Made by a program: the position numbers and the translations under genes. A stretch of 64,000 nt of DNA from Atrichornis clamosus (lineage: Eukaryota > Chordata > Aves > Passeriformes > Menuridae): the NCBI GenBank assembly GCA_013400975.1, contig WBMZ01008619.1:620001-684000 (forward strand), written 5' to 3'. This document shows positions 22,701-36,844 of this stretch, piece by piece (position 1 is the first letter of the stretch; every line of letters starts with the position of its first letter). The notes beneath the pieces are model-generated. The model saw only the letters and a list, made by a program, of their open reading frames with translations, searched no databases and was not told where the DNA came from.

Positions 22701-24892
22701 TACTAGTTAATATAAATTATATCTCATAACACACCCCTCATAAACCACTCTGAGATTTTGCTGCTCAGGTTGTGAAGTCAATGGGAAATAACTTCCCATT
22801 TATGTTTTTTGTTTGGCTTATGCATGAGCCGATCACCCAAGACAAATTCATCCTGAGCTGATCTTGTTGCAAGAAATTTCCCCCAACTCCCATCCTTAAT
22901 TGTCTGTAGTTTCAATTAAACTAAGGTGGGATGCTGCCAAGTTTTCAGAACCTCCAACTGGAGCGCCCCGGCGCACGAATAGGCAGTGGCATTTTGTATT
23001 CTTTGGGTAGCAGAGAACAACGTTGCCAAGTTTGCATCCAGTCATCCATCACATATTAGCCCACTGGAGGTCCATTCTTCCCTAGCAATAGGGGAGCTCT
23101 GCTTCCTACTTAGGAAGATTACTCACACAGAAAGCCCTTTCCCCAAAACCAGCCCCGCACGGGGAAGAGAAAGGGAGCTTTCTTCAATTCATGCGAGCGC
23201 TCGGTTTCCAAACCCTTCACAAAAATGATATTGTTTCATGCTCAGAAAACATATTCTTTTTGGTGATTGAGTAGAAAGTGCAGGGTGGTAGAACAGAAAT
23301 CTTAAATACCAGATTTTCCAAAACTGCTTGGTTGAATCGTGGGCACAACAAAGGTCTATTGTAGTGGCTGCCTCTTCCCATGCCAGGCTGTGGCATTGAC
23401 TATGTGTGGAGAGATGTTGGCCAGGATCCTCCCAGGAGTTTGAAATTGAGAGCCTGGGGAAATTCCATTTTAATGATTTTTGCTTTAACTCTGCCCAACA
23501 TGCAGCAGAACTTGATAAGCTCATAAGCCTAACATTGCAAATGCTAATTTTGTTATGGAGTTAGGATATTTACCATAATATTAATCGAAATGGTCTTGAT
23601 TCTTCCTTAAATTTACATCCTTTTACATCATTCTGGCAGCACACATCTAAAAGGGCACGTAAATTTCTTCTTCTGTGTAGAAATGAAAATTAAATTGTGA
23701 AATCGTTTCCCTGTGTGCCCACCAGAACTGGCTAAAGAGTTATTTCCACCATTAAGGAACTCCTGCTGGAAAGAGACTAAAAAAAGATTTATTTCCAAGA
23801 AGTGAGTTCACTTTCCATTCGCAAGAAATCAAAAGAACTGGGAACAGACAGATTTAGTCAGTCAGTGTGGGGCTTATCTCAAACACAGGATGCAGGGCCA
23901 GCAGGTGAGGGCCAGCTGTGGGCTGGGCACTCTCGGCACTGTGGTTTTGTGCCTCCTTGCTTGGAGGAAAAGCCTTTCTTTGGACAGGAAAGGGTCACCC
24001 TCAGTATGCGCCGAGCACTTCAGCACGAGCCCTTGGTGGTTACCTTCCTCCTCAGCCCCCCAGGATTTCATCTTGTCCGGAGCCAGTTTGTTGGGCTTCC
24101 AAAAGGAGCTCAGGGGCCGCTTTGCACTGGTCCTTTGTTTTCCCTGGCTCTTTTGGAAAGCCAGCCTCTTTTGGAGATGCTCAATCCTCCTAAATGGTCT
24201 CTCTGTGCTGTGTGACAAAGGTCCATGCCAAGAAAGATATAAAGGTAGCTTGTGATCCGCGGGCAACCCATTCCTCTTAGTGAGAGCCAGTGTAATGCAT
24301 ATTTTTCCTTTACTTGTGGCTTGTACTTCCCTCCTGCATTGCTTGTACCACAGTAATTCAAGGCTGACTCCAAATGAATGCTGCACACTGTGGGCCACAA
24401 GTCAGATGAGAACAGGATACATATTAAGGGAAAGTTCTCAGATCATTTTTCTTATTGAAGTATTTTGGCAATGTAAATAGTTTCCAGGAAAAAAACGCTG
24501 GCATTTCCCATGGTGAGCACTCCTTATGAATGTCCTATCTATTTTTCCAGTCTGGTGGCCAAGTGAAGTGTTTATAGGAGGATATACCACCTACAAGCCA
24601 GGGAATTTATATTTCCACTGCCAAGTGTTAATTGTGATGTCGACTTACACACTTTACAGGTTAGCAAGTCAAGCACAGGGATCCAGCACTACAAGTGCTG
24701 CAGCTCCAGGCTGGATGGAAAGCCTGCAGCACCCACAGAGTGCCATTCTCAAGTGCAGCAACATTATTTGTGCTTTGCTTGTCATTCTCAGGCTGCTATC
24801 TCATACATTGTTTATTTGTCCTAACAATTGTACCTTGGGATTTGACAGGGGTGCTGGCAGGAACGAGGAAATGCAGTTTATTACCAGCCAGT

Positions 24893-25048
24893 GTGGCAGG
24901 GACACCTCCTTGGGTGCTTCAACCCCTGGCCTTGAACAATTCCAGGGACAGGGAGTCCACAACCTCTCTGGGCAACCAAGGTTATTTATGCCCTATATAT
25001 CTAATTTCCTATTAATAAGCCCTACTACATTTAAAAAAAAAAAAAAAA
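24893..25048 (-). mobile_element. CR1 LINE fragment, antisense, followed by an A tract
   Basis: The segments around GGCAGGGACACCTCCTTGGG, CCTGGCCTTGAACAATTCCA and ACAACCTCTCTGGGCAACC match reverse-complement CR1, then degrade through about 25,031. A run of 16-17 A follows to 25,048. The A run sits at the 5' side of the element in its own orientation, so it is not its tail. Confidence 0.75.
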
Positions 25049-28000
25049 GGGGGAGGCCTTAATTTAGCTAAAAAGTGAGCCTATGGTGTCCAACTCCAGT
25101 GGTTCTACCTGGGAGAGAGCTTTTCCTGCTGACAAGACTAATTTTTAATTCCCTTTGATAAGGGGTGTTGAATGTACATATAATACACTTGCTTGGCATT
25201 GCCTGAATTACACTGCAGAGAAATTCCTTTTTGCAGAGGATGCCCTGGGCTGCTCCAGTTTGGTCTGTGCTCATATAGGTCAGGATTCCTGCTCGTGGAG
25301 CACCACGGGGATAAACCCAGGCTGACAGAGGGAAAATCAGGATCCACGGAGCGTTTTCCACGCACAGCGTGGCCCCTCATTTTGTGCATTGTTCCTTGCC
25401 CCCTTCCCTCCAGCCTGCATTGCTGAGGGGATGGGTTTCTCCTGGGCAGACTTGAGGGGCTGCCAGCCACATTCTCATGTGACACAATGGCATTGATTTC
25501 ACTGGAGCTCTGCTGCCGGATAATTTTGCTCCGCAGCCCTCCTTTCATCCCACGGCTCAAATTGCTGTCAGGCCAGGCTTTAGCACAGGCAGGTCTCAAG
25601 TCACTGTGGGCTAAGAGAACGAGGTCAGGGCGTTGGTGGGGGAGCTCTCTGAGGCCTCCCATCCATGTGACAGTGCCCAATTTGTTGGCATCCGAAGCAG
25701 CAGCGCAGATTTCTGTCCGAGTTCAGTCCCCGCTGCCACTAATCACTGCTCAGGGCTGTGTTTATGGCTGTATTTTCCATTACATTACGTAAGTGCTTCT
25801 GCTTTGCATCAGGCCACTGCAAAACATCCTCAGAATGGACTTTTCAGAAGCAGTCTCCCCTCTTTTCCCACATGCCTTGCACTCAATTTATATCACATCT
25901 CGTGGATATAATTTATATTTCATTTTGTCTTGCTAAGCCATGGCTGATTTCATTCCATCTTCTCTTCATTACGTATTTTGCTCTAGTAGGAGTTTGCTAC
26001 CCCACCCTGGGTTGCCAAAGATGCAAATTCTTGATGCTACCACATGTGACAGAACTAGGCCAGGCAGATCTGCAGCCCCGGGGGCGATTACTGGAAGTCA
26101 GATTTCAAGGAACTCCTTCTGTGGTCTTGTGAGTTAGAAAAAATGTGCACATTCCTGTGTGTTTGAGGTGCTAGTACCAAGGACAGAGGAGCTCCAGCAG
26201 GGAGGAAAAACCGCCCAGGGAAACTAATAATTGCTTTAAAAGCAAAGAACTGCCTGGTGAAGGGTTACCCATAGGTTTCCTCAGCTTCTTGTAAAACCAT
26301 GCCCAAAGCCTGCTAAGGGCAGGAGGCAAGGAATATTATTTCTGGTCCCCAGGACTAGTGCAGGCTTTTATGGCTGAGTCCTGAGACATTTTTAGAGATG
26401 TCATTTCAGTGTTTGAAAAAGTATATGGTTAAATCAAAGGAAAATTATAAAGCACATGTAAATACTCATAATGAATTCTGGAAGTATCTCACTGCCTGCT
26501 GACCAATATCATCTGCAGCAATTCACACTATTAAACACTTTTTGTTATTCCAGACCAATATAAATGTAAATTGTTCATGCTCTTAGTTACAGCAAAGCCA
26601 TTAAAAGAGAAGAATTCTCCATCTCTTGCCTCTGTACGTGACATTCCTTCAGCTAAAATGATTTTAAATATGGAAAAGTGTGGTGCTGGGGGTGTGGAGC
26701 AGAATTTTGGCTAATCCCTTGCTCCTGACCTCCAGGAGAAATTTAAAAAACAGCTTCCTCAGAGATGCTGTACAAAGCAGTGCTCTCTCAGTGCCTATTC
26801 GCTTCTACACTGTGTATTTGTTTAATGTGTCAGTAATTTATGGTTCTTATAAAATATCCTCATTTCTACTGCATAGTTGTCACCAATAGTTTTGGTTAAT
26901 GTATTAATTTGCCATCTGTTGGGTTTTTTTTTTTATATCAGATATTTATTCACCTATTTTTATTATATTTATTGAGAGTATTGATGGTTTATTTCCTACC
27001 TCTCGTTATCAGTAGAAAAGAGGATGTTTGATATCTAAATCATGAATTTTTGAGACAAATGAGACTGGCCAGGTTCCTATCTCCAGAACCGGCTGCTTCT
27101 CTTGCTTGGCATGAAAGGAGTGGGAAGAAACTTCAGAAATCTTGAATTTCTGCTCTTCCCATCTCATCACGAAACCATCTAGAACTTCGTGGAATGGGCT
27201 CTGGAAAACTTATAGGTGGTTTTGGAAGGAACACCGTGGAGAAGGGTCTGGAAATGAAGCAGGGCTCTGGATGTGGAACGAACACGAGTTGCTGTGATTC
27301 ATGCAAGAAAGCACACAAACCTCATCATTTGAAACTGCATCAGCAAAGCCCTCAAAATATTTCAAAGTGAAGTCTCCAGCGTCTACCCAGAAAATAATGA
27401 GCTCCTGACAAAGTGTAACTTGGCAAAGAAACTTTCCAAAGACAAGTTTAGAAAGCCGTAGATCTTTTCCAGCTCCGTGTCTTTGCTGTGAGCAGGGAAA
27501 AGCCAAGAGCCCAAGCGAATGCTTTTGCTATTAGGAAAGGCTTTATTAAAAGGTACAGGACGTACTTAAGAGGCAAGAGTGATTTCTGCTGGGAGATCAT
27601 GCACAGAAGTTGCTTTTGCTGTGAAAGGGGTTTTTTTTTATATTGGAAAAGGCACTAATTGAGGCTTCTGTGTCTGTGGCTTCTCTGCTATGGGCCGGAT
27701 TCAATTCCCTGTTTAGAGTTTTACATGTGTCTTCAGAGACTAATGGGTAAAAGTCACTCCTGGGCTGGAAATGCAAACAGGGGGTTCAGGCAGAAACTAA
27801 GCCAAAGGAAGGTGTGAACCATCCATTCTGCTTTCCACGGAGTCCCTCGGATATGACCCAGTTCTACAGCTCTGCTTCTGTTTTTAGAACAGTGACAGTT
27901 TTCTGAACCCATTGTTGTCTTTGCTGTTCCCATCTCTGAGGTGTCCTGCTGTTCCTAATCCACGATTTTTTCCTAGGCTGTATCTGCTGGAGTGGCTCTT

Positions 28001-28913
28001 TCTTCCCTCTCTGACAGCTACAGTAAGAACAGAGGTTGCTTTGCAGATGTGAGAGAAAAGTATTTAGCAGATGGCTTCTTTTTCCCCCCCTCCTGATTTT
28101 GCAGCAAATTGCTCTACTTGGCTGATTGCTGTGCCCCCTGCCAGGAGCCTGAATGCAGCTCCAAAGCACCCCACTGACCTGCTTGTTTTGTTTCTCTTTT
28201 CTGAGTTCCCATTTCCAGAAATTGATGCTCAAGTGTCCGAGCTCTTAACAAAAAACCCAAGCTCCAAGGCCAGACTGAATTCCCTGTTAACTTGTGCCTC
28301 ATCCCGGTCACTGTGAGTTAGACCAGATGGGTTTGGTGTGAGCTCTCCCATAGTTACCTCTTGGGATTCTGTTTCTCTTTTTCCAGTTTATGTGTAACAC
28401 GTTTGAATGATCTGCTCTGTAAAATAAGCAGGCTGTTTCTTGTGGCTTGTGTTAAACCCCTCTGTGGTGGGAGCTGGATGAAGGATTGTTCTGCACCTCC
28501 TGTCTGGGGCTGTGTAACAGCAACAAACGTTGCTACACCAAGGTGCAGGAAGATTGTGCACATGTGAGTGGGAATGGTTCCCCTGACTCCATAAAATGTC
28601 TAGAGCCTGTTTGAGATGAAAGGGCATTCCACAGGCATAAGAGAATTAGCTGGACTCACGTGTTTTGGGTCAGTTGCAGATTTTTCTCAAATTCTCTGGT
28701 GTTTTTCTCTGTGGGTTTTGGTAACCTTATAATTTATTTCCATGGATTCATCTGTTTATTCTGGTAATTGGCTTGGCTCTTCTTCTGGTTTGGCTTCAGA
28801 ATAACTCTGCAATTTTCTACTGCTACCCCAGAACTTCAGGCTGTTGTGCAGCTCTGTTGCATTTGTGCCGCACATCTGGTCAGACTTTCTTCTTCAGAGC
28901 AAACGACATTTAA

Positions 28914-29428
28914 CGGAACCAGAGAATGGCTTGGGTAGGACGGGACCTTAAAGCCCATCCAGTCCCACCCCTGCCATGGGCAGGGACACCTCCCACTATC
29001 CCAGGTTGCTCCAAGCCCCGTCCAACCTGGCCTTGGACACTTTTCCAGGGATGGGGCAGCCACAGCTTCTCTGGGCACCCTGTGCCAGGGCCTCAGCACC
29101 CTCACAGGGAAGGATTTCTTCCCAATATCCCATCTAACCCTGCCCTCTGGCAGTGGGAAGCCATTCCCCCTTTTCCTCACACGCCAGTCCCTCGGCCAAA
29201 GCCTCTCTCCATCTTTCCTGGTGGCTCCCCCAGGCACTGGAAGGTCACAGTGAGGTCACCCCAAAGCTTCTCCTCTCCAGGCTGAACAATCCCAGCTCTC
29301 CCAGCCTTTCCGCCCAGCAGAGCTGCTCCATCCCTCTGCCCATCCTGGTGCCTCCTCTGGGCTCTCTCCAGCAGCTCCAGGCCCTTCCTGTGCTGGGCCC
29401 AGGGCTGGGGGCAGCTCTGCAGATTTCC
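28914..29428 (-). mobile_element. CR1 LINE fragment, antisense, intron 1
   Basis: On the minus strand it runs from the segment around CTGCAGAGCTGCCCCCAGCC to the CR1 terminus near 28,916, including the CCATCCCTGGAAAAGTGTCC segment. It overlaps in content with the sense copy at 3,180. It is 5'-truncated and dead. Overlapping open frames of 119-133 codons are shadows of the repeat. Confidence 0.9.
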
Positions 29429-32400
29429 CTCTCTGTGATTCTCTTTCTCTCTTACATTGCAGGGGACAACACTCCAGCTCTTTGCTTTTTAATTATGTAT
29501 TTTCTGACAATTTGACAGCACTCCTCAGGAAGATGTTTAATTACGGAAATGAGGATTTGACAATACCTTTCCTGTAAGGTCCTTGGAATACTGAATTCCC
29601 AGAGACATCCATTGCCCCTGTGAGGTTTTACCAGTGGCTAAACAGAGACACAGCAGATGATTTAGGAAATAGTTTCAGTGCAGGATGCCTGAATTTCAGT
29701 CCTAACCACACTGTTAACCCAAAGTTGTGGGCATCCTTATGGAGTCTCTGCAGAGGGCACAAGGTTCTGTGGGAGCTCCATGGGCCCTGCTCTGTTTATC
29801 TCCATTTCTCTCATTATGGTACAGAAGATTTGGGGATAGCAGACCCTCAGCCAGGAAGATTTTGTCTCAACTACTGTTGAGATGCAGTCTTTCCAAGCCT
29901 GGGGAATCCCTTCAGTGGGAGGCCTGTTCATTTCCCACTCCGCAGTGACACCACAAGTCTGTACCTCACCATTCCTTTGAACTCTGAGGAGAGCATATTC
30001 CCTGGCTGCCCTATGTGTTGGTTCACCTCAAACTTTCTTCCAGTGTAGATGTTCCCATCAGTCAGCAGACTCCCTGGCAGTTTGTCCACCTGGCAATTTG
30101 TATTCCCAGATTGCAGAAAAGAGAGTTTGTCCTCTCAGGAAAGGTCCGTGCTCAGAGCACCACAAACCAAGGCTCAGTGGTAGAGCAGAGGTGAGCTCTG
30201 TGGTCCCCTGCCTCTCACACCTTCCACATGTCCCTGCAGGACAAATCCAGAAGAAATTTGCTCCTTCCCTTATGCTGTCTGAGAACCAGGACTGAAATCA
30301 CACCCACACATGTGCCAGTGTTGGAAATGTGAGCTGAAATATATTTTTAAAAATAAGATTACTCCAAATGAGCATTTGTTTGGCTTTTTCAGCTCAGCAT
30401 TCAGAGTTTCACCCCTTCACTTACTAAAGGGAATAAACCTCATTTGTAAGAAAAACCCTTTGCATTTTATAGATGCAGCTTTTTCATTTCCTGGGCTTTG
30501 CACCTCTAAGAGAGACCTAAACCATGAGTGAGACACAACTTCAGCCAACCTACTCCAGTCTGCATTATTCCCTTGAACTCATTCAAAAGCATCCTTTTTA
30601 CATGGTCCTATTCCTTTTTTTCCTCCCACAAAACCAGTATTTTTTAAAACATAATACAGAGACATATTTTTAGCTGCTGTGAATCCCTGCAGTGCCACAG
30701 GTCAAACCCACCAGCTGGTCTGACATGTTTTAGAGGAGAAGGGAAAGTGGAGTTGTGTAATACACCAGAACAGCACCATCAAATCCCAAACCTGAGAAAT
30801 CCCAGTGTCTGTCTCCTCTGCTCCCCCTCCCCAGCTCTGCTTTCTCCTCTTTCCCCATTTTTCAAGCTGTCTGTTTTACATCTCGAGCCAAGATGGTTCC
30901 CAGCCAAACATCCTGGGGGTGCAGGGGAGTGTTATTTATCCATAGTTACCACACTTCTGTGTTTAACAAGCAGAGCTTGCCTTGGGAACAGGAGAATCCG
31001 TGTCCTTGAAGATGGGAAGGATCAGAAGGTAATTGGACAGAGGCAGCCAGCAACAAGAAGCCCTTTGGCTCCTGGACCACTATTTTTGAAGTGTTTTGCT
31101 ACCTGAACACTCAGTTTGGTGTTTGAAAATGCACTGGCATGTCTTTGTCCCCGATGGGCACAACTCTGAGCTTTCAGAGGTGTGACTGAACACAAGATTA
31201 ATTCTCTTTTTTTCTGTCCTGGGGTGCAGGAGAGTATGAGCACTGTAGCTTCACTTTCATAAATTTTCACTTGGTAATTGAAGTCCAGGCTGCTCTGGCT
31301 TTTATTAGAAGAAGGAGCAGAAATCCTTTGAAGAACTGATTGAGGTGGTTATTCTTTCAAACAGGCCGTTTCGTTCAAAGCAAGCTATTACTGGGTTCAA
31401 AGATTTATTCAAAAAGATTTTTCAGGGAACTTTTTCTTGAGAAAAGCAACTCCTGAAATGCTGCTGACTATCTCGTCGTTTTCTTCTTGCTGAGTTTTCA
31501 GAATCAAATGAAAAATGGCATCTTTCAATGACAAAATATGTGCTGTGAAAAACTTTCAACCAGTTGTACCTGTTACGTTATCGTCACTTGGCTGCAGTTC
31601 TTTAATAGAGTCAACTTTCTTTTTTTTTTTGGTTACTCAGACCATCCAATGGAGAGGACAGGGAAATACTGAGTGGAATAAAACAGAATGAGAGGAACTA
31701 AGTTAAAATTTTTCTTCTAATATAGAGAATCACTAATGCCACCAAACAACTAATCTGAAATACTGTAATTCTAGTGAGTACAGCAGATATTTACCATTTC
31801 TATATTTATAGAAATAAATAATCTTTCAGTGCTTACAGATAAATCAGTGCCAACCAGCCAAGCCTGTCTTCAAGTCAAACAAAAATTGGGAGCCAAATTT
31901 GAGTTTGCCTCGTCCATAACGGAACAAAAGCCCCGTGTTTTGGTGCAGGATTTCACTGCTGCAGAAGGTGGGTGCTGGGTCACTCCAGCAGGGAGAGGGG
32001 TGGGATGGCTCCAAGGAGGCTTGTGCTGTTTGGGCAGTGCACCGTGACCCTCCCAGGTGACATCTGCCACGTGGATGTGCCTACCTGGTGCCTGCCACAG
32101 GGCTGGGCTCTGCAGGAAACCTGAACGTGGATTAAGACCTTTGTTCTGTCAACTGAGAACAATCAATCCCTTTCTTGTGCCCCTTTCCCATCTTATTCCT
32201 CTCCCCTTTTCCTGTCGGGTAAAATGAAAAAGAAAAAAAACCCCAAAAACAAAAAAAACAACCCAATTTATTTATTCACTTCTCAATTCTGCCTCAGCCT
32301 GATTTTTTTAAAGACCCTTCTTTTGTGAGTTTAATCAGATGCTTGATAAGAGAAAAAGCGTTGCTAACTAACGCGGGGCACAAAGAAGCCCCTTCAGGGA

Positions 32401-35400
32401 ACACATGACCTCATCCCCAGGATTACTCCAGCCCAGGAATTCAGACTCCAGCGCACACCCAAAATAAACCTTGGGCTCCCTTTGCAGGGAAGTGCTTTAT
32501 CCGGGCATATGCTCTGCCAATGTCCTCCTCAGCGGCTGGGATTAAACACGTATGGAAATTCAGATTTTCCTGGTCACAAGCAGCACTCCAAAGCTGCTGG
32601 CTGGACCTGCCTTTGGGCCGCTGCCCTCCTGGAACAGCCAGCTCTGGCACAGGGCTGGATTTCACTCACAGCTCCCATTGTGTGCCCGGGTTTTGTTGGA
32701 TGCTCGGAGCCTTGGCAGCCGCGAGCGGCTCTGGGAACGCCCGCGGGGTCACACACAGCGCTCCCAAAACTCACCCTTTGCCAAAAGGTGGCACAAATCC
32801 CTCCCTGATGGATGACAAGTGGCACCACTGTTTTGTCTTGATGCTCTCAGGGCCTTTAGCATCAATATCCTGAGGATATCGTTCCTGCTTGGGAAGTTGG
32901 TGGGTTTCCAGCCAGGTGCTTTGGGATCCTTGGGTGTCAAGGCACAGCTTGTGCTGTCCGTGTGATGAAGAGGAGGACGTGGTGAGCAGCTCCCCACCCT
33001 GGCACACCTTTGCTGGACAAGGTCTCCAAGGAAAGGCAGGAAAGGCTTCTGTGGTTCTCAAAGCAAAATTAACTAAAAGGCAGTATCTTGTCAAGTCCCA
33101 GGCTGCAGACTTGATTTAAGCCACATTACCCACAATCAGGAGCTCATAACCGTGCTGGAAGGCAACACATCTGCAACTCACACTGAGATGCATCATTTAT
33201 TTGTTTTCTAATTATGCACATTTAGCAGCAAATTACATGAAAGATTAAACACCACGTTATGAGTACGGTCTGATTAATTCTGCATCACGCATCTAAGTCA
33301 CTCAGCAATTACCTTCGTTCATTTTGAACTTGGATAATTTTATTAATTCTGGTGGTACCAAAAATGAATTAAGAGCTTTGGACTCCTGTTTTTAGCGTGG
33401 GTCTTTTCCCGAGGCTGGCTGGCTATATATAATTATTACATAATGAATGTTGGATGCTTCTCATTTAAACAACTGTTTAAATAGCTGCAAGGCTCTGACA
33501 CGAGCCAAGGGAAGCTGGGACATCACAGGATTCAGGAGATGCCACTTCCTTGGGGTCTGATCCCGTAAATGTGAATTCTTCATAATGCTAGTGACACAAC
33601 AGATGTTGCAAACCCTTGAGGTCTGAGTTTATTCTACAAATAACTGCACAGGCATGGCCTTAAGAGCAAATTCTGCCCAGCAGCCCTACACACCACGGTG
33701 GTTGTTCCAGAGCAGCTCTGCTCCAGCCAGGCTGTTCCTTTTCCAAAGCCATCCCATTTGCCCTTTTCACCATCAATCTTGTCTCCACCTGTGACCTATT
33801 TAGAAGGTGCCTGTGATTAAATCTTAGTAAGAGCTGTAGCCACTTGGCTCCTGTTATTTAACACACTTGGGTCTTCCTCTAATCCAGGTAGTGAAAAAAA
33901 AAGCATTAAGAGATTCTAGCATGAAGATCGTGGAATTTAGGAAAAAAAACCTAAGAACAGAGAAAGCCTTTCCACAAAGGTAAACTGAAGAACCTCTCAA
34001 GAGGAACAATCGTAAACAGAGAAAGAATTAAGAAATTTAGTTTTAGAAACTTTTTTTAGTGTGCAGATCGCCCACAGACGTATTGGAAATCAGGGTGAAA
34101 ACTGACTGGGCTAAAATGCCAGAAGTGAGGGATGATCCCACCTCTCCCAAGTCCCAGCACGGTGCCATTCCCACATGCCTGGATCTCCTCTGAGTTCTTG
34201 CTCCTTGGCTCCTGATGGAACAGCAATAGCAGTTGTATGTTCAGGTAGATCTTCTTTGCTTTCCTCATCATCAGCCAGGTAATTCCTAAGAAACATAAAT
34301 CCAAAGAGTCTGTAGGACTCAGACACTGGAAGGCACCTCTGGGTTGCTGAGTTCAATATCCTGTTATTGCAGGCACCTCGTCACATAATCTGGTTTTCAC
34401 TTCTGTTTAATTATTGCATGTTTTCAGCAGTCATTTTCTCCCAGCTGTACCTCTGCCAGCTGACTTAATTTTTCATTTAATTCATGAGATTTGCGCAATA
34501 TATTTAATAGTTCATTGATCAAAGGTGTTGCTGATACTGGAAGAAGACCACCTCTGATCCCTGAACTTTTTACTCTGTTTGAAAATCAGCCAAACTCATT
34601 GTTTAGTTTGGAAAAGGTCTGTTCTCTCTCTGAGATCCTGAACAAGGATAGACCTGGAGAGATTTTCCATGGTTAAGAGCACAAAACTTCTGAAACAAAA
34701 GTAGTTTATAATGGAATAATCATGCTAATTTAACTCAAAATAGTCACTGTACAACAGAAGGTTTAGTCTCTCATGGGGCTCCTTTTATGCTTATCATTCA
34801 GAATTTACCAAAGCTCTTTCACATTTTTATGGATGTTGGCTTCAGTGGGTTATTTCTCCTTCCCCTTTGTGGCACTGTCATGCTGATGGCTTTGAAATAT
34901 GAGCCTTTGCTAAATTCTAAATTGTACACAAAGCAATTAATTAAAATTCCTTCCAAAACAGCCCTGGTAAAGCCCTGTCTATGTGCTGCTTTTCAGCCAA
35001 GGTAGAATGGGTGGAGGCTAAAACAACTCCAAGTGGTTTTATTTAAAGATGATGTACAGTAGGATCTGTGAACCAGAAATTAAACAGCTTCCCCAAAGTA
35101 GGAATGTCATCTAAGAGCTGCAGCCAAAGGTGAAAACTGAACCAGAGTGAAGAGTTCAGGCTTAGCTGAGTGATATTTAATGCAGGACCTCTGGGGTTGG
35201 ATGGGGCAAAAAATATCCATGGATTTGTCTTAATTGCCGTTCTTTTAAAGAATCTGAGGTATAAATGTGACCAGAATTCTACTGATCACCAGGAGCTCTT
35301 GTAGGATTTAATAAAATCTAAAATTGCTTTGGTTTTTATTACTAATTCCAGTGGCCCTTGGAATGGATGACAGATGCATTCTGGGCTTGCAGAGTCTGAG

Positions 35401-36818
35401 CTATGACAGCTCAGAAATCAATCATGAGTTAAAGCAGTTCCCATCTCTGCATTGAAAGGGCTCTTGGCTGTAATTGTCCCCAGGCCCACGAAGGGCTGCT
35501 CTGAAATGTGCAGTGCCAGCACCAGCTGGAACTCTGGGGGCTTCAGGGGGTATCCAGAGTTGTGGCTGCTCACCCACATCTAACACAAACTGCTGGTTTG
35601 CCCTGAAACGAAAGGGATTTCCGTCACAAAGGCAGGCACATCCAGAGGAAAATGTGCTAATAGGCTCTGGTGCTTTAAGTGCTATAAATGCCTGCTGGGA
35701 GGTGCTGGTGTTTGAACTACTGTGGTGGGACTCAGCAAAGCTGGATCAGCTTCCTCTGTCTTGCAGTGGGTAAAATACCTCAGCAGAAAGGCAGAGGGTC
35801 CTGGGAGCAAGGGAGCCTCAGTGTCAGCCTCTCCTTGTCTCACTTTCCCATATTTAAAGTGGAGGAGTGTGCTTTGTTTGTCCATGATATCATTACAAAA
35901 TCTTTAGAAGAGACTCTTTGACACTTTTCCAGCACACGTGGATGCCATGGGGCTGCTGCTGTGGGGCTGTGGATGTCACTGAAGCACTTGTGTGGCAGGA
36001 AGTGGATTTGTGTCACTTGTATCTCTAGACTTCATAGTTCCCTAGTCAAAAAAATCTAAAACTCCCTTCCCAGTTGTTTCCTCTCTGCCTCTTTCTCCAT
36101 GTAGTGTTTCCAAAGGATGCTTTCTTGCTTTCTCCCTCTTTTTCACTGCCATTGGACTGCCACAGACAGCAAGATCGTTTTGGTTAATGCTTATCTCTCC
36201 TTGTAATTTCCAGGAATAGGTTTAGTTTGAAAATCTGGAGTGGGGTGGGGTGGCAAAAGTTTCAAATCAGTGCCTTTGCATTTTGTTATTTATTGAAGGG
36301 GGGCCACTGAGCCTGGATCCATAGTTTTTCGTGGGTTTTCCAGATGTGAGATTTCTTATCTAGAAAACTGTAGAGTACTTGCAGGATGTTTATTCTTTAT
36401 GACCTGGCCATGAAGATAGAAATGAAGCTGTTTGACTATAGAGGAAAGGTAAGTCCTCAAAGTGCAACCTGGAAATTGGAGGATTCCTGCTTATCACACC
36501 GCATTTTACCTGTTAGAACCACTGAGAAAAAGGTAATCAGCATTTTTCTGTCTTCTTTGAAAGTTATGACCCTCTTTTCACCTCTTCATGCAGTCGATTT
36601 AAGAGTTTGAAGAAAATTCCTGAATTACGAAAATTTCACTTTGGAGTTTCACACCCTAAGGGCCTCTTCATATCTGTGGTGTTTAACCGGGGTTGAAACA
36701 ATTGCAACACGTCTTTGCACACATGTTCTCTGTGAGCCTTGGGGAACACAGCGGATTTTCTGAATTACTGTAAACTCAGCTGCCTTAAAATTCCTCTCCT
36801 TAGAATGAATACAATGTA

Positions 36819-36844
36819 AATAAAGAAGGAAAAAAAAAAAAAAA
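36819..36844 (+). other. AATAAA-like signal next to an A15 run
   Basis: AAATAAAG is followed within a few bases by 15 A (36,830-36,844) in intron 1. This could be the tail of an old processed retrocopy or a chance A-rich patch. I could not find a parent gene or a flanking direct repeat. Confidence 0.25.

Noticed and set aside
24526..25062. 178-codon plus-strand frame in intron 1
   Set aside because: Runs through a CR1 fragment and ends in a lysine run from the A tract.
25138..25680. 180-codon minus-strand frame in intron 1
   Set aside because: No recognisable domain, overlaps other frames of similar length on the opposite strand, low-complexity composition.
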